From: Chloracidobacterium sp.
GTDB lineage: Bacteria > Acidobacteriota > Blastocatellia > Pyrinomonadales > Pyrinomonadaceae
Assembly (NCBI GenBank): GCA_016720705.1
Contig: JADKKB010000001.1
Location: forward strand, 1-64,000
DNA: 64,000 nucleotides
Direction: 5' to 3'
A program made the translations under genes and the position numbers. Under the pieces are notes generated by a model. The model was not told the origin of the DNA. It saw only the letters and a program-made list of their open reading frames with translations, and did not search any database. Each line of letters starts with the position of its first letter. The stretch's first letter is position 1. Below, one piece after another: positions 11,241-19,990 of the stretch.

Positions 11241-11726
11241 TATCGGGTGATCCACTCGCCCTTCAGGTGTTGACGTTTTCAAACCAAATGCCCGTGCTTT
11301 AAATGTGCGGGCATTTTGTGATTGACCATTTCAATGCATCCATTTATCATTGGCTGACACAATGACATACATATCCAGCACGTCTATGAATAGTGACTAC
11401 ATAAGGGTCACAGCTCAAGGGTCATACTCGTACGAGCAGATGTTTGATTTTTTGATTATTGTCGTAAGGAAGCGGACAATTTGATCTTGAGAAAGTACTG
11501 ATCGATTGCGTGGAACTTAAAATGCAATTGTCAGAAGTTCAACGATTTGAGGGCGGATAGATGATTGCCAGCCTTTTCGGCAGCGATAAAAGGGTCGCTC
11601 TCGTTCTGCCTGCTGGCCAAGTCACCAAAATGGGCGAAATTGCGGCCAACAATCGAGGTGCCTGACCGCTAGTTACAGAATCGTTCGATGAAGCGTTACA
11701 GTGGCCTGACAATTGAACGGCCTCGC
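11241..11726. other. Gene-free or unresolved stretch
   Basis: An ATG at 11561 opens a 34-codon frame with good composition (MIASLFGSDKRVALVLPAGQ) but no family match. The rest shows nothing I can support. It lies between the convergent M28 peptidase and endonuclease III genes. Confidence 0.35.
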
Positions 11727-12371
11727 TCACACCTGAAACGCCAGGGAAGGGCAAATATCCGCTAATACACAATTCCCGCAATCCGGTTTTCGGAGCCTCA
11801 TATATCTGTCTGCCGTGAAATATCATCCAATGCGGAAACATAACCCAGTATTTTTTGGGCACTACGTCAGATAAATTTTCTCAATCTTTTCAGGGGTCTT
11901 TTCGTCTGTCAGCCCTAACCGCTGTGACAAACGGCCAACGTGAGTGTCAACAACGACGCCCGAGGCGATCCCAAACGCGTTGCTCAGGACGACGTTCGCA
12001 GTCTTGCGGGCGACGCCGCCAGCAAGCGTCAATAACTCATCCATAGCCTGGGTGATCCCGCCGCCAAATTCATCGATTATCCGCTGACACGCCGCCTGTA
12101 TATTCTTAGCTTTATTTCGAAAGAAACCGGTCGAGTGGATATCTCTGTCCAATTCTTCTTGCCTGACGTTAATGAGGTCCAATGGCCCGCGATATTTGCG
12201 AAAAAGGCTACGTGACGAATGTTCACGCGTTCATCGGTGCACTAAGCCGAAAGGATCGTCGCGATCAGCAGTTCAAACGGCGACGTGTGGTTGAGTGCAA
12301 TGAGCGTCGGGATATTGCCTCTTTAGACGCTTTATGATCTCGGCGGCTTGGGATGTTCTATCTTTCATCAT
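11727..12371 (-). CDS. nth: Endonuclease III, frameshifted
   Basis: A base-excision repair glycosylase/AP lyase. The helix-hairpin-helix and catalytic lysine region reads LAGGVARKTANVVLSNAFG, followed by the catalytic aspartate in GVVVDTHVGRLSQRLGL. The C-terminus, read after an indel, gives KPDCGNCVLADICPS with the closely spaced cysteines of the [4Fe-4S] loop, then a TGA at 11727-11729. The N-terminus MMKDRTSQAAEIIKRLKRQY starts at 12371. About 215 codons is the normal size. Frame breaks occur near 12,290, 12,200 and 11,870, but all catalytic and cluster residues remain, pointing to read errors. Confidence 0.85.
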
Positions 12372-12498
12372 TCGCTAAAGGCTAAAAAGAAAGGCACAAA
12401 ATGCAAATTCTCGATAGTTTGCGTAGAATCAAGGCATACCGATAATGGCCGTCGATTTTAATGCCACCAATTACCGCGGCGGGCCAACGACTCTCAGA

Positions 12499-13640
12499 AT
12501 GAAAGTCCCATTACTAGACATTAAAGAGCAAAACGATGCCCTTCGACCGGAGATCGAGGCGGCGTTGGGACGAGTGCTCGACCTGTTGATTTATCCTTGG
12601 CGGCGAAGTTGCCGAACTCGAATGCGAATTGGCCGGCTATTGCGGCACCAAATACGCGATCGGATGTGCGTCGGGTAGCGATGCTCCATTGCTCGCCCTT
12701 ATGGCCCTCGATGTCGGTCCGGGCGACGAGGTTATTACCACTCCGTACAGTTTTTTGCAACCGTCAGTGCGATCACACGGCTTGGTTTCATAGCGGTTTT
12801 TGCCGATATCGATCCGGTTGCTATACATCCCTGACGTCTCGCAGGTCGAGGCAAAGATCACGGACCGGACGAAAGCGATCGTTTCCGTTCATCTTTATGG
12901 TCATGTGCCGATATGACCGCTCTTCTTCGTGAGATCAGCGATCGCGGCGTAATATTGCGATCGTCGAAGACGCAGCCTGTAAGCGATCTGCGCCGTAGCA
13001 GAACGGTATTCGTGCCGGAGCTTCATCGGTACGATGGAGCTTAGCTCGTATCCGTCTAAGAATCTCTTGGGAAAGGGCGACGGCGGATTTAGTAGCGACC
13101 AATGATGACGTTCTCGCTAAAAGTTGCTTGCGCTTCGTGTACACGGATCGGATTTTTTGTACATACCGGCAATACGTTGGCCTAAATTCGCGTCTCGACG
13201 GTTTCCAGGGTGTTGTGCTCCGTGTAAAACTTTCCGCATTTGATAAATGGGCCGATATGCTGTGGCAAATGGGGCATAGATACAGAGGAACACGCCGGTT
13301 TGACCGGAGCAGATTCGGGCTCTTCGTTTGAAAGGTCCATAGCTAAACATATTTATAACCAATATGTTATACGCATTCCCGGACGCCGTGACGAATCATG
13401 TCATTATCTGACCGGAGAAGGGAATTCGGAACCTGAGAGACATTACCCCGTACCGCCTTTATCTGCAAGATTAGCTGGTATATCTCGGATATAGTGCCGG
13501 CGATCGGCCCGAGGCGGAAAAGGTGGCGGTCGAGACGCTTGCGTTGCCGATCTATCCTGGAGTTGAAACCGGATCAAGAAGCAGGTCGCCAGATTCCATA
13601 CGCGTTTTTTGAGCAAGACACGCGATCCATGAATGCCAGA
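12499..13640 (+). CDS. DegT/DnrJ/EryC1/StrS-family sugar aminotransferase, frameshifted
   Basis: A PLP enzyme that aminates nucleotide-keto-sugars for surface polysaccharides. The start MKVPLLDIKEQNDALRPEIE is typical. After an indel come FILGGEVAELECELAGYCG-like sequence, then IGCASGSDAPLLALMAL and GDEVITTPYSFFATVSAI, the PLP-phosphate and substrate regions. KAIVSVHLYGHV precedes the catalytic-lysine block SSYPSKNLLGKGDGGF. The end reads ALPIYPGVETG and then a tail near 13,610-13,640, where the frame is uncertain. About 380 codons is normal. The next gene appears to start at 13629, so the two nearly overlap. Confidence 0.8.
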
Positions 13641-14957
13641 ATTTTGACTTCAGATCCGACAGCGCTTCGACATCAAAAGCCAAGATCATCTTGATCGCGG
13701 CGGTTATCTTCGCGCCTGTTTTCGGTTATGGCAGTACGGCGCTAACTGGGCGGAATGATCGCCGAACTTTGACACCGGTCACCGACCCAAATGCTACTGC
13801 CGTGCTGCGGACCTGGCCTGCTCGATGGCCCCGTCCGATCCGATTACGCTGTGGCTGGCGGCCTGCGTCCAACATAATATTTTCTCGCCCGAGAGCACCA
13901 ATGCCGCGATCAAGATGTACGAGGACACTGTACGGCTCTCGCCCAACGATTTTCGCTGGTGTGGATCGAACTCGGCCGTGCATACGAACAGGCCGAGATG
14001 AATGAAAAGGCGGAGGCTTCTGCTATGAAAGGCGATCTCACTTGCTCCGGGCCTACACGTTTCCCGCGATGGCAATTTGGCAACTTCTCTTCTGCGGCAG
14101 GGCCGTACTGATGCGAGGCGTTTGCCGAGTTAAAGGTAGTTACTTAAAATAACCAGACGTATCGCGAACAGGTATTTTCGCTCGCTTGGGAATATTTTGG
14201 CAAAGATCCAGTCAAATCCGAGCAGGTGATCGCAGATAAATCCGATGTTTACGCAAGTTTGGCGTTGCCCGGTAAATGGGACGCGGCTGTGCCGGGCTGA
14301 CCTGCTCCGAATGTGGAACAAACTTGATGACGCTGCAAAGGCAGAGCATCCGCAATTTATTTCAGTCATCGCCCAGGGTCTATACGAAAAGCGTCATTTC
14401 CCTGGAGGCACTGGAGTTTGCCAAGCAACTCTGAATGGACACGGACGCTTTGTTTCAATACCGTCACCAACGGCGGATTTGAACGCGGCGTCGGCGACGG
14501 AAAGACACACGCTTTGCCGGAGAGCATCTTTCGCAACGATCCGGAAGCTTCCGACGCCTCCAGCGATACGTCGGTCTGCCATTCCGGCGGCCGCAGCCTC
14601 AAGCTGCTTTCGCACATTCAAAAATCGAAATCCTTACAACGTCTGGCCAACAGTCGTGGTCGAACCGGGCCGAGCATACAAACTCAGCTTTTGGGTTCGC
14701 ACCGAAAATCTAAAGAGCGGCGGCGGGGCCGCAGATCCAGATCGTTCATGGAAATGATGACAAGATCATCACCACTCCGGCGGTCTTTGCGGCCGGCACT
14801 AACGACTGGCAAAAGAAGCTCAGCGCCCTCTGACTTTACCGCACCGGACAACTGCTACGGCGTCACCATTCGCACCGTGCGCGCGTACCGCGGCGATGAT
14901 TGTCCGATCACGGGAACCCTCTGGTACGACGATTTTGAATTGAAAAAGATCAATTAA
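13629..14957 (+). CDS. TPR protein with C-terminal carbohydrate-binding-like domain, frameshifted
   Basis: The N-terminus has a hydrophobic segment (IILIAAVIFAPVFGYGST), then TPR-like helices such as FRWWIELGRAYEQAEMNEKA and FGNFLLRQGRTDEAFAELKV. The last 170 residues form a jelly-roll-like module, with NGGFERGVGD, SGGRSLKLL, YKLSFWVRTENLKSGG and TGTLWYDDFELKKIN before the TAA. It has the usual look of CBM-type domains (an N-terminal NGGFE and a C-terminal WYDDFEL). At least six indels break the gene. Placed between a DegT aminotransferase and an O-antigen-ligase-like gene, it probably belongs to exopolysaccharide or O-antigen export; that role is inference. Confidence 0.6.
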
Positions 14958-14968
14958 GAGAAATTACA

Positions 14969-16354
14969 TTGACTGCTGCTAACAAGACAATCTTTTCCCT
15001 TTGGTCGGGGAAAAGATTGTTTCGACGCTCGCATACGGTACGGTCCACCAGCCGACGATCGCACTTGTTTACTTTGTGGATCGCCGGAATGTTCATCATT
15101 TGGGTGATCGACGGTTTTACAGGCAGTTCCGTCAAATACGCAGCACGAGCCTTATCCAAATACCGGCTTCACCTTGCGGCGGCGTACGCATTTCTTCAGA
15201 TCATCCCTTCGGTTCGATCGCCGAAACGGTTCGGTTTGAGCGGCATACCGCGGACCATCTCGCTTGCTCCCTTCGCGAGTGAGGCGACGGGACTGCATTT
15301 CATTGCCCTGGGCATTTTTCTCTCGCTCGCTCTCACCTACATCGACAGCGCCGCACGCCTTAAGCGAATTGCCGTTTTGATCACCATATTCGAGCAGTTT
15401 TCGCATTTTTCTGCGATATTCGTAACCGGTGCTGTCGCCAACCAAGATCTATGGCATACTGGAGCGTCCGTCGCCATTCGGTTCGTTTGTCAACCGGCAT
15501 AATTTCAAGGCGTATATCGAAATGACGGCGAGCATCCCGCTCTCGGCCTGCTCTTTGTCGGGGCTGTCAGCCGCGATAAAAGCTGCTTTACATTACCGGC
15601 ATCACGTTGATGTGCGGTGGCTCTACTCGCTAAGCGGTTCGCGCGGCGGTTTTATCGTTGGTGTCATGGGAGTTGATCTTTGCTGACCTTTTCTTCTCTC
15701 ACCACCTTTCCTCACGGAGTCAGAAGGTCGCATTGGACATCGCTCTTTCGCTACTATTGATCGGTGCGGTCATCGTCGGAGCACCTTTTGTCGGCGGTGG
15801 AAACGCCTTTGTTTATATTTGTCGAAACTGCTGCCTCCAAGGACATCATCACCAATCGCACGCATATCTGGGCAGTCACTTTGTGTGCGATATCAGGCAA
15901 TCTGCTGCCCAGTGCGGGCCTCGGGGCTTTTGCCCAGGCTTAGCAATGCCCTACGATGATTTGGATGGACCGGAACGCGTCGAACAGGCCCACAATGCAC
16001 ATCTCCTGCGCCTCTGACGCTGGCATCGTCGGAGCGTTGATCGGGCTAGCATTCCTGTTCCTGATTTACCGGAGCGCACGAAAGGGAATTGCGGTCCATA
16101 ATCTATTTCGCCGCGGTATCGCGATCGTTGCATTTTCGGGTATCTTTGCCATCCTGATCCACAGCGTATGTGATTTTGTGCTTCATACCATCGGCAACAT
16201 CGATGTGCTTTCTGACGCCAGTAAGGTAATGCTCAACGCCGCGTTGCGTAAATACCCTGACGACGAAAAAGACCTCGATCACCACGAACACCGCAAACGC
16301 CGCTCCATCGATCCATGCGGCCGAATTCAGCCCCAAACGTTAAAGGCTTTTTAA
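14969..16354 (+). CDS. O-antigen ligase/polymerase family membrane protein, frameshifted
   Basis: A polytopic membrane protein of the O-antigen ligase type. Visible helices include LFTLWIAGMFIIWVIDGF, LHFIALGIFLSLALTYID and RIAVLITIFEQF. The family block FGSFVNRHNFKAYIEMT is intact, followed by ASIPLSACSL and SGSRGGFIVGV. In other frames come TNRTHIWAVTLCAISGN-like sequence and the late loop. The protein ends in LNAALRKYPDDEKDLDHHEH and a TAA at 16354. The start is uncertain: TTG at 14969 lies 12 bases after the preceding stop. About 460 codons is normal. It probably polymerises or ligates the glycan made by this cluster. Confidence 0.65.
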
Positions 16355-16386
16355 GTAAAGCTGAGTGTCCTGCTAATTAGTTTAGT

Positions 16387-16473
16387 TTAATTTGAAACAG
16401 CTTGTTTGCGAGTTGTTTTACGCGCAGCCGTGCGTTTCACTCTGAGTTACGGGCGGAAAGTGTTTCAAATTAA
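16387..16473. repeat. 13-bp perfect inverted repeat, 87-bp span
   Basis: TTAATTTGAAACA at 16387-16399 is matched by its exact reverse complement at 16461-16473. The element lies 33 bases after the O-antigen ligase stop, in AT-rich DNA. No T-run follows either arm, so it is a poor terminator candidate. It may be a small MITE-like element or a structured 3' end. Confidence 0.45.
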
Positions 16474-16532
16474 TTTGGAGCATGGGCGAATTCTCGAAAC
16501 AACTTAAGTACTTTGTTTAGCGACTTTAACCC

Positions 16533-16862
16533 TCAATTTTGTTTTGCATTCCCACTTTCTTCCTCAGGTTCATCGCTAACCCTGCCCGGAAGCGCTGTAA
16601 CGCCCGTGTTTGTTGCGTTTAGCGAGATCTCGTGCTGTTTCACAATACAATTCCCGGTATCCGAGTATTGCGATCCCATCTGAATTGGGACAATCTGTGT
16701 TCTGCATTCAGTAATTCTCAAACGAACACCGTGAAATGCAACTGCCTCTAACGTGCCAAAATTGGCGCCACAAATCGCAGCCATTTTTTGCACATGCGGG
16801 ACGCTTTTGTGGCATCTTTTGGATGCGGTTGGTGCGTTTGATTGGGTGACAAAAGAGAACAA
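16533..16862 (-). CDS. Possible small unknown protein
   Basis: An open frame of 109 codons with MFSFVTQSNAPTASKRCHK at the start and a Glu-rich end (SDEPEEESGNAKQN). No family recognised, no clear ribosome binding site, no neighbour in an operon. It lies between the O-antigen ligase gene and the IS110 element and may be chance. Confidence 0.25.
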   Translation of the reverse strand: MFSFVTQSNAPTASKRCHKSVPHVQKMAAICGANFGTLEAVAFHGVRLRITECRTQIVPIQMGSQYSDTGNCIVKQHEISLNATNTGVTALPGRVSDEPEEESGNAKQN

Positions 16863-16981
16863 CCGGCGCCTCCATTATTAGTTAGATTCTTTCAGATACG
16901 CACCGCTGTAATTAGCGAATGCCATCATCTATTCGTGCACAGCTTCGTTCGAGCGGCTGGCTACATGAAACCTGATCGGCT

Positions 16982-17003
16982 CATCTCGAACTATATCGAG
17001 ATG
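16982..17003 (-). other. Hairpin downstream of the IS110 transposase
   Basis: CATCTCGA (16982-16989) pairs perfectly with TCGAGATG (16996-17003) around a 6-base loop, and GGCTGGC-like sequence occurs on both sides. It lies 14 bases after the transposase stop, on the side where IS1111-type members carry their guide-RNA region. No T-run follows. Confidence 0.45.
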
Positions 17004-17016
17004 GCTGGCCGTACCA

Positions 17017-18084
17017 TCAGACCTTCAGAGACTGAGCGGGTTTCCCCGTCACCTCTCCTGACCCCTCGTACAAACCAACTTCGCCCCGCCGTGTAAACTC
17101 CTCGTAGCTGATGCCATCACGAAGCATGACATAACAGTTAATCAGAAGCTTACGGGCCGCTGCAACTTTTGCTTTCGGGCGGCCTCTACGACGGCTAACC
17201 TCGGAATAGAACTTCCGTATCTTCTTATCGCGACTTGCCTGGGCTGCCTGCCCGAGCAGGTACCTTGCGAGCCGCGAACCTCGCTTGCTGATCGAACCGA
17301 TCCGCCTCGTCTCGCCCGAGCTTTTCTCGAGCGGGTCGAGTCCTACAAATGCCACGACCTCTTCCTTACGGCGAAAGCGTCGAACATCGCCGAGCGTGTG
17401 AATAAGTGCCATGGCGTTGATCAGCCCGATCCCGGGATGTGTCATTAGCAATTGAGCACGCTCTTCCTTATTCGCCTCTTCCTCGAGCCTCGCCTCCACG
17501 GCCTTGATCTGGCGTGTCAGCTCGTCGCAAAGAACAAATCGAGAGCTGACCAGAAGCCGCTCGACCTGTGTCGTCTCAACCTCCTCGATCTTCTTTCTCG
17601 CCTTTACCGCCGGCAAACGGAACCGTGGCAAGCCCTTCGATCGTGCGAACGCCTGCAGCTGATTCACCACCGATGTCCGCTTGCTCACCAAAGAGTGACG
17701 ATAGTTCAGCAGATCGAGCATCTCCCGGCTCTGCTCGTTCCTCGGCGTGATCGCCGGAAATGTCCCGCGCATCAATAGATCCAGGATCGTCTCCGCATCC
17801 CTGTGGTCGTTCTTGTGTCTCGATAATGCTGCTCGACGGATCATCCTAGGGTCTCCGATCTTGAGCGTCATTCCATTGTCAAAGAGCAACTTCTCAAACC
17901 ACCACAGCGATCCCGTGGCCTCCGTTCCAATAACCGCGTCCTTTCCGCACTTGCGGTAAAACGCCTTTATCCCCGCCTTATCGCTATGAAGAAACCGCTT
18001 ATATCTGATCTCTCCATCCGCTTCATCCACAAAAGCAAGCGTCTGCTCATATGGATGAAAGTCAACCCCAATGTATACTGCCAT
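17017..18084 (-). CDS. IS110-family transposase
   Basis: A DEDD-type RuvC-like transposase/recombinase of 355 residues, full length and intact. The N-terminal catalytic domain begins MAVYIGVDFHPYEQTLAF (first Asp), has GTEATGSLWWFEKLL (Glu) and SRHKNDHRDAETILDLL (paired Asp). The C-terminal transposase-20-type domain has LMTHPGIGLINAMALIHTLG, FVGLDPLEKSSGETRR and ISKRGSRLARYLLGQAA, with the conserved Ser region SKRGS. It reads leftward, and the start is the ATG at 18084. It is the first fully open gene coming from the left and sits exactly where the error-rich part of the window ends. Confidence 0.95.
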   Translation of the reverse strand: MAVYIGVDFHPYEQTLAFVDEADGEIRYKRFLHSDKAGIKAFYRKCGKDAVIGTEATGSLWWFEKLLFDNGMTLKIGDPRMIRRAALSRHKNDHRDAETILDLLMRGTFPAITPRNEQSREMLDLLNYRHSLVSKRTSVVNQLQAFARSKGLPRFRLPAVKARKKIEEVETTQVERLLVSSRFVLCDELTRQIKAVEARLEEEANKEERAQLLMTHPGIGLINAMALIHTLGDVRRFRRKEEVVAFVGLDPLEKSSGETRRIGSISKRGSRLARYLLGQAAQASRDKKIRKFYSEVSRRRGRPKAKVAAARKLLINCYVMLRDGISYEEFTRRGEVGLYEGSGEVTGKPAQSLKV

Positions 18085-18159
18085 TGTTGATCTCGCGGGT
18101 TGTTATTCTTTTGTCAGAATTCGAGTTTACACAAAAACTCGACTCCCGCGAGGTCAACA
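18085..18159. repeat. Nested inverted repeat upstream of the IS110 transposase
   Basis: The outer arms TGTTGATCTCGCGGG (18085-18099) and CCCGCGAGGTCAACA (18145-18159) pair at 14 of 15 positions. An inner hairpin, CGAGTTT (18122-18128) with AAACTCG (18135-18141), lies inside. The outer left arm touches the transposase start codon. It may control transposase expression or mark the element's end. Confidence 0.5.
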
Positions 18160-18169
18160 CTTCATAGCA

Positions 18170-18484
18170 TCAGACATGCGATAGTGCGATTCTCTGTTTG
18201 TACTGCTCCTGAACTTTCTTCCATGTGCTTTCGAACTCCGGATCGGTCTTGCATTTCTGTCTCGCGGCGTCGAATCGGCGGCCGGCGTTTGACTGGTCGA
18301 GACCGACGATCCTGGACATCTCGGTGATGGTCGCACCTGATTCCTTGCCGATCAGGATGAACACCTCCTTTGCGGTAATGATACGCTTATTCTTTCCGGA
18401 TCCGAAGAAATTCTCTCTCTCCATTTCGAATACCTGTTCGATCACGTTCAGCAGCAGATCCGCATCAAAGGGCAACAAGAGCAA
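18170..18484 (-). pseudogene. C-terminal helix-turn-helix part of a RAYT transposase, detached and inverted
   Basis: The sequence FDADLLLNVIEQVFEMEREN, then KRIITAKEVFILIGKESGAT and ITEMSRIVGLDQSNAGRR, resembles the DnaA-like helix-turn-helix tail of acidobacterial REP-associated tyrosine transposases. It ends at the stop at 18170. It has no catalytic part of its own; the N-terminal part of such a protein lies 75 bases away on the other strand. I read the pair as one former gene rearranged by inversion. The open frame is intact and could still make a small DNA-binding protein. Confidence 0.6.
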
Positions 18485-18557
18485 TCGGGGTCACGCCTGC
18501 TATTTTGTCGATTCTCGATTGAGGTTCTCATTTGGTAGAGATAGTATCATCGAGCAA

Positions 18558-18850
18558 ATGGCGAGGAAAGCGAGGATCGGGATCGAGGGCGGGCTTTATT
18601 ATGTGACGACGAGAGGGGTGGATCGGAGGGACATCTTTCATTCGCCGGAGGACTATCGGAAGTTCGTTGAGCTGTTCGCCGGGCAAAAGGAGAAGCTTGC
18701 CTTTTATCTTTAAGCCTACTGCCTGATGACCAATCACATTCATCTGCTGATCGAGAGGCGGACGGATGATGTGGGGCGGATCATGCATCGGGTGTTAACG
18801 AGCGTGCGGTCGGTGCGTGAAGATGCGGCGAGGGCGTGGCGGAAAGGGAA
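18558..18850 (+). pseudogene. N-terminal part of a RAYT (Y1) transposase, interrupted by a stop
   Basis: Starts MARKARIGIEGGLYYVTTRG and continues FHSPEDYRKFVELF and KEKLAFYL. An in-frame TAA at 18712 stands where the family has Tyr (TAC), and the frame resumes AYCLMTNHIHLLIERRTDD with the HxH motif of Y1 transposases. Homology fades after RIMHRVLTS near 18,810; the catalytic Tyr helix and the rest are missing. The stop is a substitution, not an indel, so decay is likely real. Its missing C-terminal end lies inverted at 18,170-18,484. Confidence 0.7.
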
Positions 18851-19073
18851 AGAACCCAGAAAGAACCCAGTCGCTATGGCTCCCGGTTCTGACAAGAGTT
18901 TGGCGTTCGCGGGAACAGAGGGAACTTGCGATGGTCATTATTTGACCGTTGCGACGGTCGATACGGACTACCGAGATCCGCGCTTTAGCGTCACTCGAAT
19001 GGAATGTCGTGATCAAGTCGTCTGACTTTTCCGCTCAGAAAGCTCACACACGAGTTCGGGCTTGCCTATGGGG

Positions 19074-19931
19074 TTAGGCCATTGTGGTGCGTTTGGAGAA
19101 CATTGCACGGAAAATCCACCAGACCAGGCCGTGGCCGACGTAGATGGCCGAAATCACGAGCAGTGCGTAGCCGGAATATAGCCACACCGCCATACCCATC
19201 GCGACCAAAGCGAGGAGCATCATAAAATTTGTACGACGTGTTCCGAGCGTTTTCATACTCGAATAGCGGATCTTACTGACCATCAGAACGCTTAGAACCG
19301 CGATCAGGCAATAGACCAGGATGGTGTAGTAACGCGAGTTCTCGGGGCCGTAGAAGTTAAGCGGTGCGGGCGAGAAATGAACGATCGCGGCCAAAAGACC
19401 GCCGGCGGGCGGTATCGGGAGCCCGACAAAATTCTTTTTATCGACCTTGGCCGAGCCCTCAGCCAGGACGCGTGGACGCGTAGCCTGCAGATTAAATCTG
19501 GCCAGGCGGAAAGCTCCGCACATCAGATACATAAACAGCAGAAGGACGCCGGTATTGTATGCGGGTCCGCCCTCGGCAAATGTCGGAGCAACGGCCCAGG
19601 CAAATACCAGTGCCGTCGGAGCAATGCCGAATGTAAGGACGTCAGCCAAGGAGTCGAACTGGACGCCGATCTCGGTGGCGGTATGGGTCGCTCTGGCGAC
19701 GCGTCCGTCGAGCGTGTCGAACAGAATGGCGAGGCCGATCGCGATCGCCGAATGGTCAAAATATATGCCTGCCGTCGCCGGGTCGGTCACAGCGGCGTGA
19801 AATCCACGGATCGACCAGAGCACGGCCAGAAAGCCCATTCCGACGTTTGCCGCCGTAAATAGGGTCGGGATCACATAGAGCCCTTTTTTGATACCTTTAT
19901 GCGGCGGCCGTGTGTCTTTTTTGTCTTCCAT
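19074..19931 (-). CDS. pssA: CDP-diacylglycerol--serine O-phosphatidyltransferase
   Basis: Makes phosphatidylserine from CDP-diacylglycerol and serine in the inner membrane. It has the CDP-alcohol phosphotransferase signature DGRVARATHTATEIGVQFD continuing SLADV, that is DGx2ARx8Gx3Dx3D. The protein has 285 residues with about eight membrane segments, beginning KGLYVIPTLFTAANVGMGFL. The ATG at 19931 follows the stop of psd by 59 bases in the same direction, so the two genes form the phosphatidylethanolamine pathway in reverse order. Intact. Confidence 0.93.
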   Translation of the reverse strand: MEDKKDTRPPHKGIKKGLYVIPTLFTAANVGMGFLAVLWSIRGFHAAVTDPATAGIYFDHSAIAIGLAILFDTLDGRVARATHTATEIGVQFDSLADVLTFGIAPTALVFAWAVAPTFAEGGPAYNTGVLLLFMYLMCGAFRLARFNLQATRPRVLAEGSAKVDKKNFVGLPIPPAGGLLAAIVHFSPAPLNFYGPENSRYYTILVYCLIAVLSVLMVSKIRYSSMKTLGTRRTNFMMLLALVAMGMAVWLYSGYALLVISAIYVGHGLVWWIFRAMFSKRTTMA

Positions 19932-19990
19932 TTAGGTGGATGCGAGCAAGTATGCAAACTGCTGTACGGGTGACTCCGCACGGAGTTGCG

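Larger units (their letters stand above)
16905..18160 (-). mobile_element. IS110-family insertion sequence
   Basis: One transposase gene flanked on both sides by hairpin-forming non-coding DNA. IS110 elements lack classical terminal inverted repeats and use an RNA-guided DEDD recombinase, so the ends cannot be fixed from one copy. The bounds given are estimates from the outer flanking structures. No second copy is visible in this window. Confidence 0.6.

Noticed and set aside
18712..18714. Recoded stop in the RAYT gene
   Set aside because: The codon is TAA, not TGA, with no recoding structure evident; the family has Tyr (TAC) here, so a point mutation is the simple explanation.
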